DNA of 64,000 nt from Strigops habroptila (Eukaryota > Chordata > Aves > Psittaciformes > Psittacidae), in contig NC_044282.2 of assembly GCF_004027225.2 (NCBI RefSeq), forward strand, positions 57,182,397-57,246,396, written 5' to 3'. The notes under the pieces were generated by a model. That model made no database searches. It was not told the DNA's origin and was given only the letters and a program-made list of their open reading frames with translations. The translations under genes and the position numbers were made by a program. Position 1 is the first letter of the stretch. Every line of letters begins with the position of its first letter. Below are positions 1 through 11,650 of this stretch, piece by piece.

Positions 1-749
1 GCACCACAGGAGCCTATACAGCAACTCAAAAGAAACCTCTGTTGAAGAACCACCCACTGGCAGCTAGATAACAATAAAGTACAGAAATAAGAAGCCAAAC
101 AGACAGTAACAGCCTAGTAACAAGTACTACTCCTTGACATTTGCTCCATTATGTAGAAAAAACACTCAGTGCTTTGCTTGTATTCTTGTTCCCATGAAAA
201 CACATTTTCACAGGAATGCTTGTGTACATGGGTACTTGTTCAGCTTCATGTGGTCAACACGTCACTTCATTTCAGCAATGTTGGAGGAGATGAGGGATCT
301 TCAACTAAATGTGAACTGTAGCCGCTTTGCTTTTCTACAGAAAGTAAAAATAAATTAGACCCATCAGAATGTTTATAGAAACATGTATAAATACATTAAT
401 ATTCAAGGTCTAACTCAACAAGGCTTTGAACTAAATGTCATCAACATACTGCACCATATTAAAAGACTACACTCAGGCAAAGTTATCATGTAAAGATAAG
501 ACAGCTGAAACAACAGAACTGCCCAAGATGAAGCAAGCAGTGCTCCCAGATTTCAGTTACGAGTTCAAGCCACTACATTCCTCAGTGGTCTTAGGGTAAC
601 ACACTGCAGGAGTTTTTGCATCCTGTGGATACCTTCTACTCTAATTGCCTTTCCAGACAGTGGTCCACATTTGCAGCAAGATCCACATCTGTCCCACATG
701 GTTGCATGACCTTAACTAACATTTTCTGTGCTGTTTGCCCAACAGGTAA
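1..749. other. Flank or possible TDRD6 3' UTR
   Basis: No coding exon recognised. If the candidate last exon is right, the TDRD6 3' UTR would run leftwards into this stretch. I see no canonical AATAAA on the minus strand here, only a TATAAA variant at about 372-377, so the transcript end is not defined. In human the next gene is PLA2G7, convergent with TDRD6, and none of its exons was recognised. Confidence 0.4.
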
Positions 750-767
750 CTAGATCTCCATTGCAGG
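750..767 (-). CDS. TDRD6: Candidate last coding exon of TDRD6
   Basis: On the minus strand ATGAAG/CCTGCA opens a phase-0 frame reading P-A-M-E-I-stop. The human protein, as I recall it, also ends in MEI-stop, and both species have eight residues between the NG(V/I)P motif and the exon junction. The weakness is the acceptor: a better AG (TTCTCAG/GTAACG) lies 16 bases upstream. Used in phase 0, that one would give an unrelated 23-residue tail. Treat as a hypothesis. Confidence 0.4.
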   Translation of the reverse strand, partial: PAMEI

Positions 768-2520
768 CTTCATGATTCGTTACCTGAGAACCAGTCCACT
801 TTCAGTACAGGTATACTGAAATGAAATTACCAATTCAACCACTGAAAACACAAATGCCATCTCTACTCAAGCTTATTTCAGTCTCCATCAGGCAACCACT
901 GGTCAAACACTGGAACAAATTTCCCAGAGAGGTTCTGGAATCTCCATCCTTGGATAGATTCCAGACCTGGAAGGAGGGTCCTAAGCAACCTGATCTAGTT
1001 GACTTTGCTTTGAGCACCTTCGAAGGTCCCTTTCAACCAGAACTTCTCTACAATTCCATAGATTTTAGAAATAGTATACAATCAGAAAGAATTTGTACTA
1101 TTTTCTTTGGTACACAGAATAGGCGTTTGCTAGTAACACTTCAGAATTTAATAAAGACGTACATGCACTATTTGCAAACTACTGTTACAACAACTAAGGT
1201 AGTATTATGGGTTTAGATTTATAGATGAAGATCTATTAAGGGATTGGGGCATTCAAATACCAAATTACAATGCTTAGTACAATCTGCCTAGTAGTTGCTC
1301 ACCTTGCCTCAGAAACGTGAGCAAGAGTAGCATGCTGGTGGCTAATGCTCAAGAGCCTACCAAAACCTATAACATATCACTCCAACTTGTCCAAAAGGCT
1401 CAATCTACTAGGTTGAATAAATAAATACTAAATTGATTTCTAATCAAGTCAGTAGCAGCTTACATTGCAGATATTCACCATTAAACTGACAGTACGTAAG
1501 CTAATGCTAAGAAAACCAGAACAACAATATTAAATACATAAGCTAAAAAAAGTTTCAACTGTAGTTTCCTAAATAAAGCATCTGCTAGAAAATTAGAAAG
1601 CATCCAAACATGGAGTTCACCACCTCTTTGGGAGGTTTAAGGTGGTCTTACCTTGAAGTAAGGACTCTTCTGGTAAGAACTGCAAGTTTCCTGTTACAGG
1701 GGTTATTGCCTAAACAAAAGGGGATTCCGTTAGGAAGCTGGCACTACTGCCAAGATAGTTTTCCATTGAGGTGCTTCCTTTAATACTAGACTAACTTTTT
1801 TATCAGCACTGCTGGACTCTAATTTACCACTGCTCTGTCCCCTTATAACTCACTACAGAAGTCTTCTGCCCACTTTTCACTTTGATGGAAGAACTGCATG
1901 TGAAGAATAAACTGGAAATTCATTCTGTTATCATCAGTAGCATGGCTGACAACCTGAGTTTTGGGTTGCAGAGATGAGTTTTTCATTTGTTGGTACGTCA
2001 TGAAGAACACTGGTGAAAAATCTTACTATAATTTCCCAATTACTTCATAATAGAAGTATTTTTCATAATTTACCAGTTAGTTACATGCTCTACTAGCATG
2101 ATCTGTCAAAAGCCACATATCAGCATTGTTCTACAGCTCTTGATTAATAGTAGTCTCCTGTAACATCTCTTCCTTCAAGCTGTTTTCATAAATCTATTCC
2201 CAGCCTGAACTAACAGTCCTCAGGCCAAATGGCTGACAGTTTATAGTTTATGTAAACTATTTATATGGATTTGTATATCAGTTATGTAATATATTCATAC
2301 AAGTTTCTATAGTCTCCATAGTAATCCATAGAGAAGGAAGGACAATATGAAGTCTTAAAGAAAAATACTGCGCTTCTAGCAGTGGGCATGAATACACAGA
2401 TTTACATTAATGCTACTTTGCCTTTCTAAGGCTGACACAGGCAGAAGCACAACTAAACTCAAGAGAGCCCTTTCTAAAAGGCAGTACTGTCCTGCCCAGT
2501 CCACTACCACACTGCCTTAC
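768..2520 (-). other. TDRD6 intron 3 (if the last exon is correct)
   Basis: Contains one CR1 fragment near 850-1070 and otherwise A/T-rich sequence with no recognised gene. Confidence 0.4.
850..1070 (+). repeat. CR1 LINE 3'-end fragment
   Basis: Diverged copy of the CR1 3' region in plus orientation. The plus frame reads HWNKFPREVLESPSL and then FEGPFQPE, matching the usual CR1 tail text, and the element ends near the expected A-T-T-C-C-A-T-A-G type terminus. The 131-codon open frame at 821-1216 is only this repeat. Confidence 0.8.
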
Positions 2521-2610
2521 CTCAGATGACCTGTAAGCCCAGTCAGGAACACCATTCCAGACATTCTCAGGATCCACAATCTCCTCATTGCCACTGGAGA
2601 GATTCAAGAC
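2521..2610 (-). CDS. TDRD6: TDRD6 exon 3
   Basis: 90 nt, phase 0 at both ends. The acceptor is TCTGTACAG/GTCTTG and the donor TCATCTGAG/GTAAGG on the minus strand. It encodes residues 2262-2291, with NLSSGNEEIVDPENVWNGVP, again close to the mammalian C-terminus. If the donor were not used, translation would run through to a stop at 2413 and add about 36 residues that do not resemble TDRD6. I therefore prefer splicing to a further exon. Confidence 0.85.
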
Positions 2611-5600
2611 CTGTACAGACAAAGCCAAAACACATCTAACACAGCAGTGGATCCTGAGAACACACTCAGCAAGTAAGACATCATAGTAGGAGGAAAACAC
2701 AGCTGAGGATTCCCTGCCTTTGAGAAGGCTTTAAGTCTGTATCTAGCAAGGAAGAGCAAGTTAACTTCTAATAAAGCTGAGTATCACTACTGAATCTGCT
2801 CAAGGCTCTCCTGAACTTTTAACCCAAGTATGGTGAGAAAGGAAGGCTGGAAAACATGTACTAGGTCAGAACCAGTAGGAAACCAATCAGTAAGGATATC
2901 GCTACATACCAGACACTGACACTCATCTGAATACAGGCTGAGGTTAGTTTTAGATACCCAAGGAATCCACTAGTAAAAGAGATGGCTTTCATGATCTCAG
3001 GCATTCATTCAATCTTTCAAAAAGTTACTTCTATGAAGTGATCTTTTGGATTTGCAACCTTAAATTACAACTTAAAATACAACTTTTATGCAAGTATAAC
3101 GTCTGTGCATTTGTTTACACACACACACACACACACTCCCCCTGAACTGGAGGAAGACTATCCCATAGCTTAAACAGCAGTAAAACACCACAGCCCATTA
3201 GATTATAATCTGTTAATTCCCACCAACCACTAATGTAATACATTTCACTGAAGTAGTAGTAGTTGCATGTTTGTTATTAATTTGTCATTAATTACAATAT
3301 AATTTAGGTTTCTTCCCAAATTTCTACTGCTCTAGCACTAATTCCTCAGTATAAAACATCAGTAAAATAATGCCAAGTTTCATAAGCTCCACAGCAGAAT
3401 ATTAACTTGCAGGCCAGACAAACACACACACATAAGTATGTATCTCAAACTGGAGCCAGATCCTTCAGTCTTCCTATGAAGGGTTATCAAGTGTTAGGAA
3501 TATAGCATCCACTCAGTTTGAGACAGTGCTGTTTCTATGAAGTCTGTAAGTCCAAAATCAACCTTGAGAATACTGAGTCTTAAATTCTGTAACAGACTTC
3601 CCTAAAATATTCAAAGTTTGGAGGAAGACCAAAAAAGGACCAGATCTTAAGAATGCAGAAAGAGTATTCAAACCATACCTACCCTGGTACCTTTTTCAGA
3701 TACCTCCAAAATGCGAGCCTCGCACCATTTTAGAGAGGTCCTCACCACGCATTTGGAACCAACAGCAAAGCCCTTCAGATGACAAGTATACTCATTGTGT
3801 CCTATAAAAATCATGTATCAACAAAGGAGGAAGAAAATAAAACCACAGAAAAACCCCAGATAACAATAAAAAAAACCCCACAAAACATAACAAAAACAAC
3901 CCCTCCAAAAAAATACCTCACAACCTTGCTCCCATACTACCCACCCCCTTCCAAACTACTTAATAATTGAAAGTTAAAAATTTGTCATCCTGAACAGTCT
4001 TAAGTATGCATTTCATGTTCAGAAATAGATTTTCAATCATAAAATCATTAACCTCGCAAAGATAAGTCGCTGTTAGACTGTCAAATGATCCATGAGATAC
4101 TACACTTAATCTGATGTCCTTAAGCCATCAAAACATACTGATGTTAACACTAAAATATTAACTTATTAGGCAATAAAAATTAGGTTCCCATAAGAAAGCT
4201 ATTCTCATTTGAATATGCACAGCATTTTTATTATTTAACCCCTTAAAAAAAAAAAAAATTAAAAATCAGACACTTTACCTGCATCGCATGCAGCCAACTT
4301 CTCGTTTTGTTTTTTTTCTACATCTTCATCCCCAGGCTCACAGGCTGAATACCGCACATGTGCATTTCCACATTCTGTAAATGAGTCAGCCAAGTCTCGT
4401 TTCATCCATTCTTCCACGTAACAGTCATCTTTCTTCTTCTGCCACTCCTTATGTTTCTCAACTTTGCGGTCACATGATTTTACAGTGCAAACAGACCTCT
4501 GATTCATTAAGTCTTCTGTAAGACATGAAAATTGACTTCCACTATTTGCAGAACTTTGCAGTGCAGTGTGTTCCAACCTTACCAAGTCCTCATCCCCATC
4601 TTCCTGAGATGGATGTGCATCAGGCAGCACCAGTTCCAGAAGCTGCTCAATTTCAGCACCCAGCACTGACAGCATGTCATGGGTCTTCAGGTCCAGTTGT
4701 TTCTCAGATCTACCATCAGGTGAAGACAGCTTTAGGGGAGGAGGCTCTACTTCCATCCAGTCTTCTTGCAAAGAGTCTGCTTTATGAATTCCAGCTAAAT
4801 TCAATTCTGGTTTCTCTGCCTTCTCTCCCAAAGACAGCTGAACACCAGATGCAATCAGCTCTACTGTATTCTCTCCATTGCTAACCGAAGGCACTGAATT
4901 CTCTCCCTTATTAAGTGATGGCAGGAGTTCAAGAAAGTTCAGAGCTGCCAAGTCCTCTATCTCCTCACTCATGACTGGCAGTTCAAATGATTCCTGTTCC
5001 AACACTTTCTCTCTTACTTTATCACCCGAAGCTGTCTGCGTTTCAAATGACTCTGTTTCCACAGCTTCCTTTGTTACTTCAGCAAAGAAGGGCTGTGCTG
5101 AAAGTGCCTCTAGCTCCAGTATTAACTCTTTTAGATCATCATATGAACACTGAGTTTGTAATTGATCCAGTTCTTCTAATATCTCTGTTTCATCACTTGA
5201 AGATGACTGTAGCACTGGCTCTCTTTGCAGTTCTTCGGCTGCTGAAGCACTGCCTGTCAGTTCCTTCAGCTCAGCATCCTCCTGAAATGTCTTTTCAGAT
5301 AATTCTTGTTCTTCAGCTTTCATTTCACTCTGCGTAACATGAAGCCTGTAGCTTCTCACTGGTTCTAGTAATACATTGTTATCGCTGTCTTCTCCAGCTA
5401 GAGGTGTATCTTTATCAAAGTTGCTTTGATGCTCAGCTGTTTCACATCCATCATCAGCCTTCCCAGACGTATGCTCAACAGCTCCCACTGACGTACTTGT
5501 TTCTACAGTATTGAAACACTCAGAAGTGACACCCAGGAAAGGTTCAGAACAAAGTAAAGCACTTTCACTTTCTTCTTGAGCTAATCCACAAACAACAGGA

Positions 5601-8600
5601 GTTTCTCCTTCCGGACAAAGACCCGTATCATTCTTTGAACATCTGTTTTCCTTTAAGGGGTTCTCAAGGTCTGAGAAAGCCTTGTCACCAGTTCCTTTAT
5701 TAGCCTTCCAAAAAGACTTCATCTCTTCATTAATACTCTTACCAGAAGCTTCCAGTTTGACAACAGACAGAGGGACTTTAGAAGCTTTGCATTCCTGAGT
5801 TTCTATTACTTTTGCTTCTAGTAAGACATCTTGGGTCATATCATAAAACTTCTCTTTTGCTTCACTAAGCCATGAGCCCTCAGAGGAATTGAAACCTGAC
5901 AGACAGCAAGCAAATGCTTGATTAGGTACTTGGATCAATTCACATGGAATCTGTCTGACCAACTCCATGCTAATAGTTTCCTCACTTCCATAATCCACGT
6001 GTCTAACAACTACGCTGTCGCCTTCTACGCTGCTGACCTTAGCTCTGTAGAACTTCCCATCTTGGCTATATTTTGCTAGACAAATATCACCGCTTTTAAT
6101 ACAAGCTCTGCAATCATTTAAAGAGTTTAGTCCAGTGTTTTCAGCTTCCTCTATTTTTTCCTCTATGTACTTCATGTCTTCTGTATCAGCACTGCAACTC
6201 CAGAAGTATTCTGGACCATTTCCCACTGTGACATAAATTTTTACAGTCTGGCCTGCCTCTGGAAATTTCCAGATAAATGACTTACAGTTACCTACACAAG
6301 ACATTTTATTTTGTGCCTGAGGCGGAAAAGGCTCACACGCAGTTGTTATGTCACTGTTCTCTCTTTTATCAAGTATTTCTGTTGAACAAGATCTTTCACT
6401 ACTTGCAAGATTATCATCAGCTAAATCCACAGTTATTATACCTTCATGGTCACTGAGGATAACTTCCCATTTATCCTTAACCTTCTCCACAAATTCACAC
6501 GTTAGCAGAACTTCACTTGTTCTATTGGTGAAGTAAAGCATGGCTTTCTCTGCCCAGTCTATATTTTCTTTGCATTTAAGTCCACCTAGGAAGCAGTGAA
6601 TGCTTATTGCTGGAATAGATGACAAGTCTTCAGGGAGTCTGTGAGCTTGACCAACATTAATTACTGAAGTATTACCATAATCAATATATTGTATACTTAT
6701 CAAATTATCAGAAGTCTTCTCTTTCACTACAGCTCGATACCACAGGCTGTCTTCTGAATAAACAGCACTGATTAAGTCTCCCACTTGGAAAAGTTGTCCA
6801 CAAGGGTTCTTTGTTTGTGTCCTATTGTTTAAGCTTTCTGAAATGCTGTTAAGCTGAGCCTCGTCACTTTCTAGCTGAACATAAAAATCCAGTGGATCAT
6901 TTACATGAGACACATACACTGACACTTTCAGACCTGGCACTATCTTCTGTTGCAGTAGATCAGATATATTTTTAAGCACTATACTCCCGCCTTCAGCATA
7001 ACATTTAATATCTGACTGTGTATCCATTTGGATGGAAAGCAAAGACTCCTTCCCTGTTTTATTTAATAGAGAAGCATCCTTCTTACTGCTAATCACTTGA
7101 TCGGATTCTAGTAATCCAGCTGCCTGATCTCCCTTTGCAGCAGGCTGGGAAAGGTTTTCATATTCTTTCTTGAAGTGCCTTTTGTTATCCCCCCCTTCTC
7201 TTTGGGCTTCAGATCTGCTTATTTTTCTTTCAAGAGACCTACCTGCATCTAAAGAGGATTCTGCACTCTCATTCCTCTCTATCACATCTGTACTTCTAGA
7301 GCACAAAGTTTCATTTTCTACAGGCCCAATTCCTGTATTGTTTATTAAGCTTAACTCCTTCAGTTTCGCATTAATTTGAGTACTACCATCAAACAACTCA
7401 ACCAACAATTTACCGTCAGATTCCCTTGCTACTATGATTGCTTTTAATTGCCTTTCTAGGACAGCTTGCTTAAACCATGCTGTAGCTTCTTCGGGAACGT
7501 AAGATATATCAGATAAGGAACACTTTATGGCTTGCATTGGCAAAAGCAAGATATCACAAGCATCACTGGGTAAAGGAAGCAGATTATCTTTATCTATTGT
7601 CTCTGTGTTCCCAAAATCCACAAAGAAAACTTCCATGTCAGGTTTCCTTTTCATAATTATTCCCCTGTACCAGTGATTGTCCGTATACTTGGCTAGACAC
7701 AAGCTCTCAGACTTCTCCAAGGTTTCTAAGCTGGTCATTGTTTCACTTAGGCGACCAATGTTATAGGTAAGCTGTGCTAAGACATCTGCACATCTTTCAA
7801 GTTGGCAGTAAAATGTCCATGGATCCTCAACATGCGTAATATAAATGTCTTCCTCATTCCCAATTTTGATACCATGCATAGAATAATAGTAAGAATGAAG
7901 ATGAACCAAGGATGACAGAGGCTTTTGAGGAGATAAAGGTCTGGCTACACCCCTCTCGGTCAGAAACTGGCAAGCACTCTGAAATGGTGTCATTAAATCT
8001 ACAATGTTAAACAGCTCCTTGCTTATTGAAGCCAAGGCAAATATCGTACACTTCAGTTCAAGATGAGATGAAGAAGTATCAATGAACTCCTGAAAAGCCC
8101 GAATTGCTTCTTCATCCCAAGCAAAAGGATCCTGACCATTTGGTTGAATCAAGTTGTAAAGGCTGCACCTGAAAGCCTGAGCCTCTAACTTAAGAAAGCG
8201 TTTGTGAGTTGAGCGGAGGTTTGCTAGAGAGACCAGCTCCCTGTTGCCATAGTCAACATATATGACTTCTACTTTTTCTGCAGAAGGAACTTCACTGATA
8301 ATTAAAGCCCTGTACCATTTTTCATCCTCTGAGTACTGGGCTAAACATAGAGAATTTGGCCAAGCATGTGGGTGGGATGAATTTTCACAATACTCCTGAA
8401 TTTCAGACATTAATAACTTAAGGTCTTGGCAATTTTTACTTAGCTGACACCAAAAATAACCCGGATTTTCAACATATGACACTACAACATTAACGGTAGT
8501 TCCCACTTCTAACTGACATCCATAAGAGGAGCTTAGCTTCATTTTGTCATAATTCTGTGTACAAGAGATGGGCAGGTTTTCCTTGTCCTCACACTTCTGA

Positions 8601-10942
8601 GCAGGAAGAGATTCACTACTTGCAGAATTGTGAATGGCTGCAACAGGGCTCCCTCTGACCACTACAGCTGCGTAAGAATTAAGTGCTCTATTGCTCCTCT
8701 TTAGATCAGATTCCTCTCCCAACCTCTTCTCTGCCTTTATTTGGTTTTCCTCCCCAGCACACGAGGCCAGGCTCACAGCCATATGAGGTGATTTCTGGAC
8801 ACTCTCGGGTATTGCACACCTCTGGTATTCAGCATACCCACCCTGAGCCATGAGTTTACTTACACTTTTCTCTCCTAATTGGGACTGGTCAAAAATTTCA
8901 ACCATGTATTTGTCACCCTGCACACTCAAAAAATGAACCTTTAGTCCCTTGTTCAGTACAATCTCTCTAAATGCAGACACAGATGCTTCACTCCAACTCC
9001 CTCTCAGAGGGCAGATGTCTGCCAAACAACACTTCAGAGCTAAAGCAGGCAGTTCCCTGAACCGAGGGAGCAGCTCCTTCACCGCACACCTACGTACAGT
9101 TTCTCTGTTGCCTCTGTCCACCAGGTATACTTCTACCCCACTGTCCAGTACCCTGGTGATCACTGCTCGATAAAAGACACCCTCTTTCCCACTGGCACAA
9201 CAAAGGGATCCAGGCTGTAGATCCCACCCAGCACCATCCAGCTTCATGTCATGTGAATAAAAATCCCACATGCACTGCTTCAACTGCCCAAAGAGCCGGC
9301 GATGCTCATGGAGCTGCAGCCAGAACTCAGATGGGTCTCTGAGGTGGGAGACCTGCGCATCATAGAATGCGCCCAGGTTCACATGTACATCAACTATAGG
9401 AGCAGAAGCCAAATCTCCATGCGCTAAAGCAATGGGAGGTGCTCCTGGAGGCAATTCCAGTTCAGCTGTGGATTCCTCTACTTCCAGCTGCTCCCGACCC
9501 TCAGTTTGGCTCACCTGTGTACAGCTGCTGACCAGGCAGCAAGCCTGCAGCCCAAAAACATAGTTCAAGTTGATGCCATTTTCCCCATACAGGTTCACGT
9601 AATAGAGATGCTCAAAGGAGCTAAAGGCTTTGATGTGAGCATTCACTCCTTTGCCTAGCGCTAATGCTTTCAGCTTACTGATCTGCAATGGGGACCAGCC
9701 ACAACCCCCATCCGAAATACCCTGGAGAGCACACGCATAAGTTACCACAGGCACGTGGAAACACTCCGGGGGCAAATGGCACAGGTTAGCTCTGGTCACA
9801 GTCTCCTTCCTGCCATAGTCCACAAAGATCACTAGAGCCACTTGCTGGTTCTTCTTCCCAGCAATAAGCTCCAGCAGGAGTGCACGGTACCACTTGCCAT
9901 CTCTGCCACGGGCAGCACAGGGTGAGCCCACTTTGGGTAACGGCAAGCAGGAGCAGGATTTATAAGTGTGGTGCATGGTATCAGAGAGGCAGCAGATCTC
10001 CTGGGACAAGCTCTTCAACTGGCAGTAGAAGTGGTGTGGGTCAGAGACATGGGTCACTAGGACAGGCTCTGTCACATCCAACTGAAGCTGCGGGTAAACA
10101 TAATCCAAAGGAGGTGACACAGGCTGATAGGAGAGCAAAACATGGGGAAGCTGTGGCACTGCAGAAGATACAAAGGAACATGCTGAAGGCTGTACCTGGA
10201 GGTGGTTTCTTGGGTGGCCATAAGCTAGGCACTGCTTAAGCAACTGGCAGAACCAGCTGGGAGTGACACGCCTGGCCAGGCCCAGGTGATGCATCTGGGC
10301 TGCCAGCTGGGGCAGCTCGAGCACTATGAGCTGCGGTGTCACCACCTCCTGCACCCGTCCAGACATCTCCTTGCCATGCAAGAAGCTCAGGAACTCCATA
10401 GCCTCCACCGTCCAGTTGGAGAACGGCGCATCCCCACACGCTGCCACCCCGGGGCTTCCAAAGGGCACAATGTCGGCGACAATACAGCCCAGCACCTCCG
10501 GGGGCAGGCGGAAAAGCTCCTCGCAGCCCCGCGCCAGGTAATATGCGGACGTGACCACCATGCAGCCCTCATCGAGCAGGAACACACGGTAGTCCTGGCC
10601 GCAGCGACTCACCACGCAGCAGCGATACCACAGCCCGACCACCTCCACCAGGCCCAGGTCTCCTGTGCACAGCTCAACCCCACCAGCCACTAGGTCGGTG
10701 GGTTGCGGAGCAGCCGCCAGGCGCGGCCCCGCCGCCGCCTGGATCTTACGGCGGAGACGGACGTAGTCGGCGCGGCGGTCCCCCAGCAGCCCCCAGAGCC
10801 GCACGACGGGCACCTCGGGGCGCAGGCCCACGGTGCAGACCCGCAGGGTCACGGTGCTGCCGGGGCTGAGCACCCCGGTGCCGCCGCTCCGCCCGCACCT
10901 CATCCCGCCACCGCCCGCGCGACGGCAAACGGCCGCCCGCAC
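2521..10942 (-). CDS. TDRD6: TDRD6, Tudor domain-containing protein 6 (exons 1-3; last exon listed separately)
   Basis: Scaffold protein of germ-cell granules (chromatoid body). In this family Tudor domains bind dimethyl-arginine on PIWI proteins and other partners. Exons on the minus strand: 10942-4279, 3801-3683 and 2610-2521, joined in phases 1 and 0. Residues count from the first Met. Seven Tudor units are visible by their W/F-Y-R core and V-D-Y-G-type strand: about 95-160 (weak, WYRC), 290-480 (WYRA, VDYG), 515-700 (FYRA, VDRGN), 805-1000 (WYRA, VDYGN), 1020-1200 (WYRG, VDFGN), 1330-1510 (WYRA, IDYGN) and 1560-1730 (FYRA, VDYGS). Residues 1730-2221 are acidic, Glu/Ser-rich and probably disordered. 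Exons 2 and 3 encode a short C-terminal Tudor-like strand set ending in ENVWNGVP, which I recall closely from mammalian TDRD6. The protein is about 2,290 aa, longer than the roughly 2,100 aa I recall for human. An alternative start Met at 10903 fits the human N-terminus about as well. Confidence 0.95.
2611..3682 (-). other. TDRD6 intron 2
   Basis: Intron bounded by the exon 2 donor and exon 3 acceptor. It holds a short AC dinucleotide run at about 3115-3137. No other feature was recognised. Confidence 0.8.
3115..3137. repeat. (AC)n microsatellite
   Basis: About eleven consecutive AC units inside TDRD6 intron 2. Confidence 0.9.
3683..3801 (-). CDS. TDRD6: TDRD6 exon 2
   Basis: 119 nt, entered in phase 1 and left in phase 0. 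The acceptor on the minus strand is TTTTTATAG/GACAC and the donor is AGG/GTAGGT. It encodes residues 2222-2261, including GFAVGSKCVV, a stretch I recall nearly unchanged from the C-terminus of mammalian TDRD6. This exon has no long open frame of its own and would be missed by an ORF scan. Confidence 0.88.
3802..4278 (-). other. TDRD6 intron 1
   Basis: Short intron of 477 nt after the giant exon. It contains an A/C-rich low-complexity stretch at 3835-3935 (G/T-rich on the transcribed strand) and a 14-base A run at about 4246-4259. Confidence 0.85.
4279..10942 (-). CDS. TDRD6: TDRD6 exon 1 (giant Tudor-repeat exon)
   Basis: A single uninterrupted exon of 6,664 nt encodes residues 1-2221 plus one base of codon 2222. 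The open frame runs on to a stop at 4259, but those last codons are intronic: the minus strand reads GATGCAG/GTAAAG, a strong donor, with the GT at 4278-4277. Packing all large Tudor domains into one exon is also the arrangement of mammalian TDRD6. The start is either 10942, the first Met, or 10903, which gives a length before the first conserved strand closer to human. Sequence up to about 10700 belongs to the CpG island and is Arg/Gly-rich, while the rest has ordinary composition. Confidence 0.95.
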
Positions 10943-11650
10943 CCGCCCTCATGCAGCACGCACCGCCCGCGGGGCAGCCGTTGGGCGTAAACTCAAGTGG
11001 CCGAGTCCACTTTGATCCCCGCAGGGGGAGTTGGGGGGGGAATAGGAGGGACGGAGCGGGCTAATACATCGGGCCGCGCCTGCTAAACAGAGATTGCTCC
11101 GGGGCGCTACAAAGAGGAGATAACCGTGGCACACTGGAGCCGCCGGGCTCAGCCCAGACCACGCTGGATCTGCCGACGCCCCAGGTGGAGCGCACCTCGC
11201 CGGCTGTGTGGTAGCAGCACGGCCGGGGGGCGGGGTCAGGGGAGACCTCTCGGCGCCCGCTTGGTCTCCATTGGTCAGAGCGGGCGCCGGGGGCGGGCAG
11301 TGCGTGCAGGGCTCGGCGGCTATTGGCCATCGCGGGGCGGCGGTGTGAGGGCGGGGTGAGGCGAGGTTCCGCGCCGCCGCTGGCCGTTGCGGCCGAGCGC
11401 TGCCCAACGGCGCGCCGAGGCCCGCGGCTGCCGGTCCCCGCGGGCTGGGCCGCCTGAGGGCCGCGCGGGGACCGCCTCCGCCCGCAGCGGGGCCCAGCCG
11501 CGAGCGTGCCACAGGCTCCCCGCAGGTGGAGGCCGCCCTCTCCTGGTCACCTCCCGATCCGCGACCGCCATCCGCAGCGCGGGGAGGGTGAGCCAGTGCC
11601 AATGGATGGGGCAGCCGCCGGCAAGCACCACGTCTCAGGGCCTCTCGGGG
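10700..11650 (-). promoter_or_regulatory. CpG island, probable TDRD6 promoter
   Basis: Very GC-rich and dense in CG dinucleotides, overlapping the first codons of TDRD6. No TATA box seen. On the TDRD6 strand there are CCAAT boxes (ATTGG on plus at about 11269-11275 and 11322-11326) and several GC boxes. MYB-type motifs lie at 10978-10983, 11384-11389 and 11405-11410. Long open frames on both strands here, up to 252 codons, are by-products of low stop-codon density. Confidence 0.75.

Noticed and set aside
821-1216. 131-codon plus-strand open frame
   Set aside because: Translation is that of a CR1 3' end, not a host gene.
2413-2520. Read-through extension of TDRD6 exon 3
   Set aside because: Begins at a consensus GTAAGG donor and encodes residues unlike any TDRD6 tail I know; kept only as a fallback.
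4259-4278. Last codons of the long TDRD6 frame before the stop at 4259
   Set aside because: They follow a GTAAAG donor, and exons 2 and 3 continue the conserved protein in the right phase.
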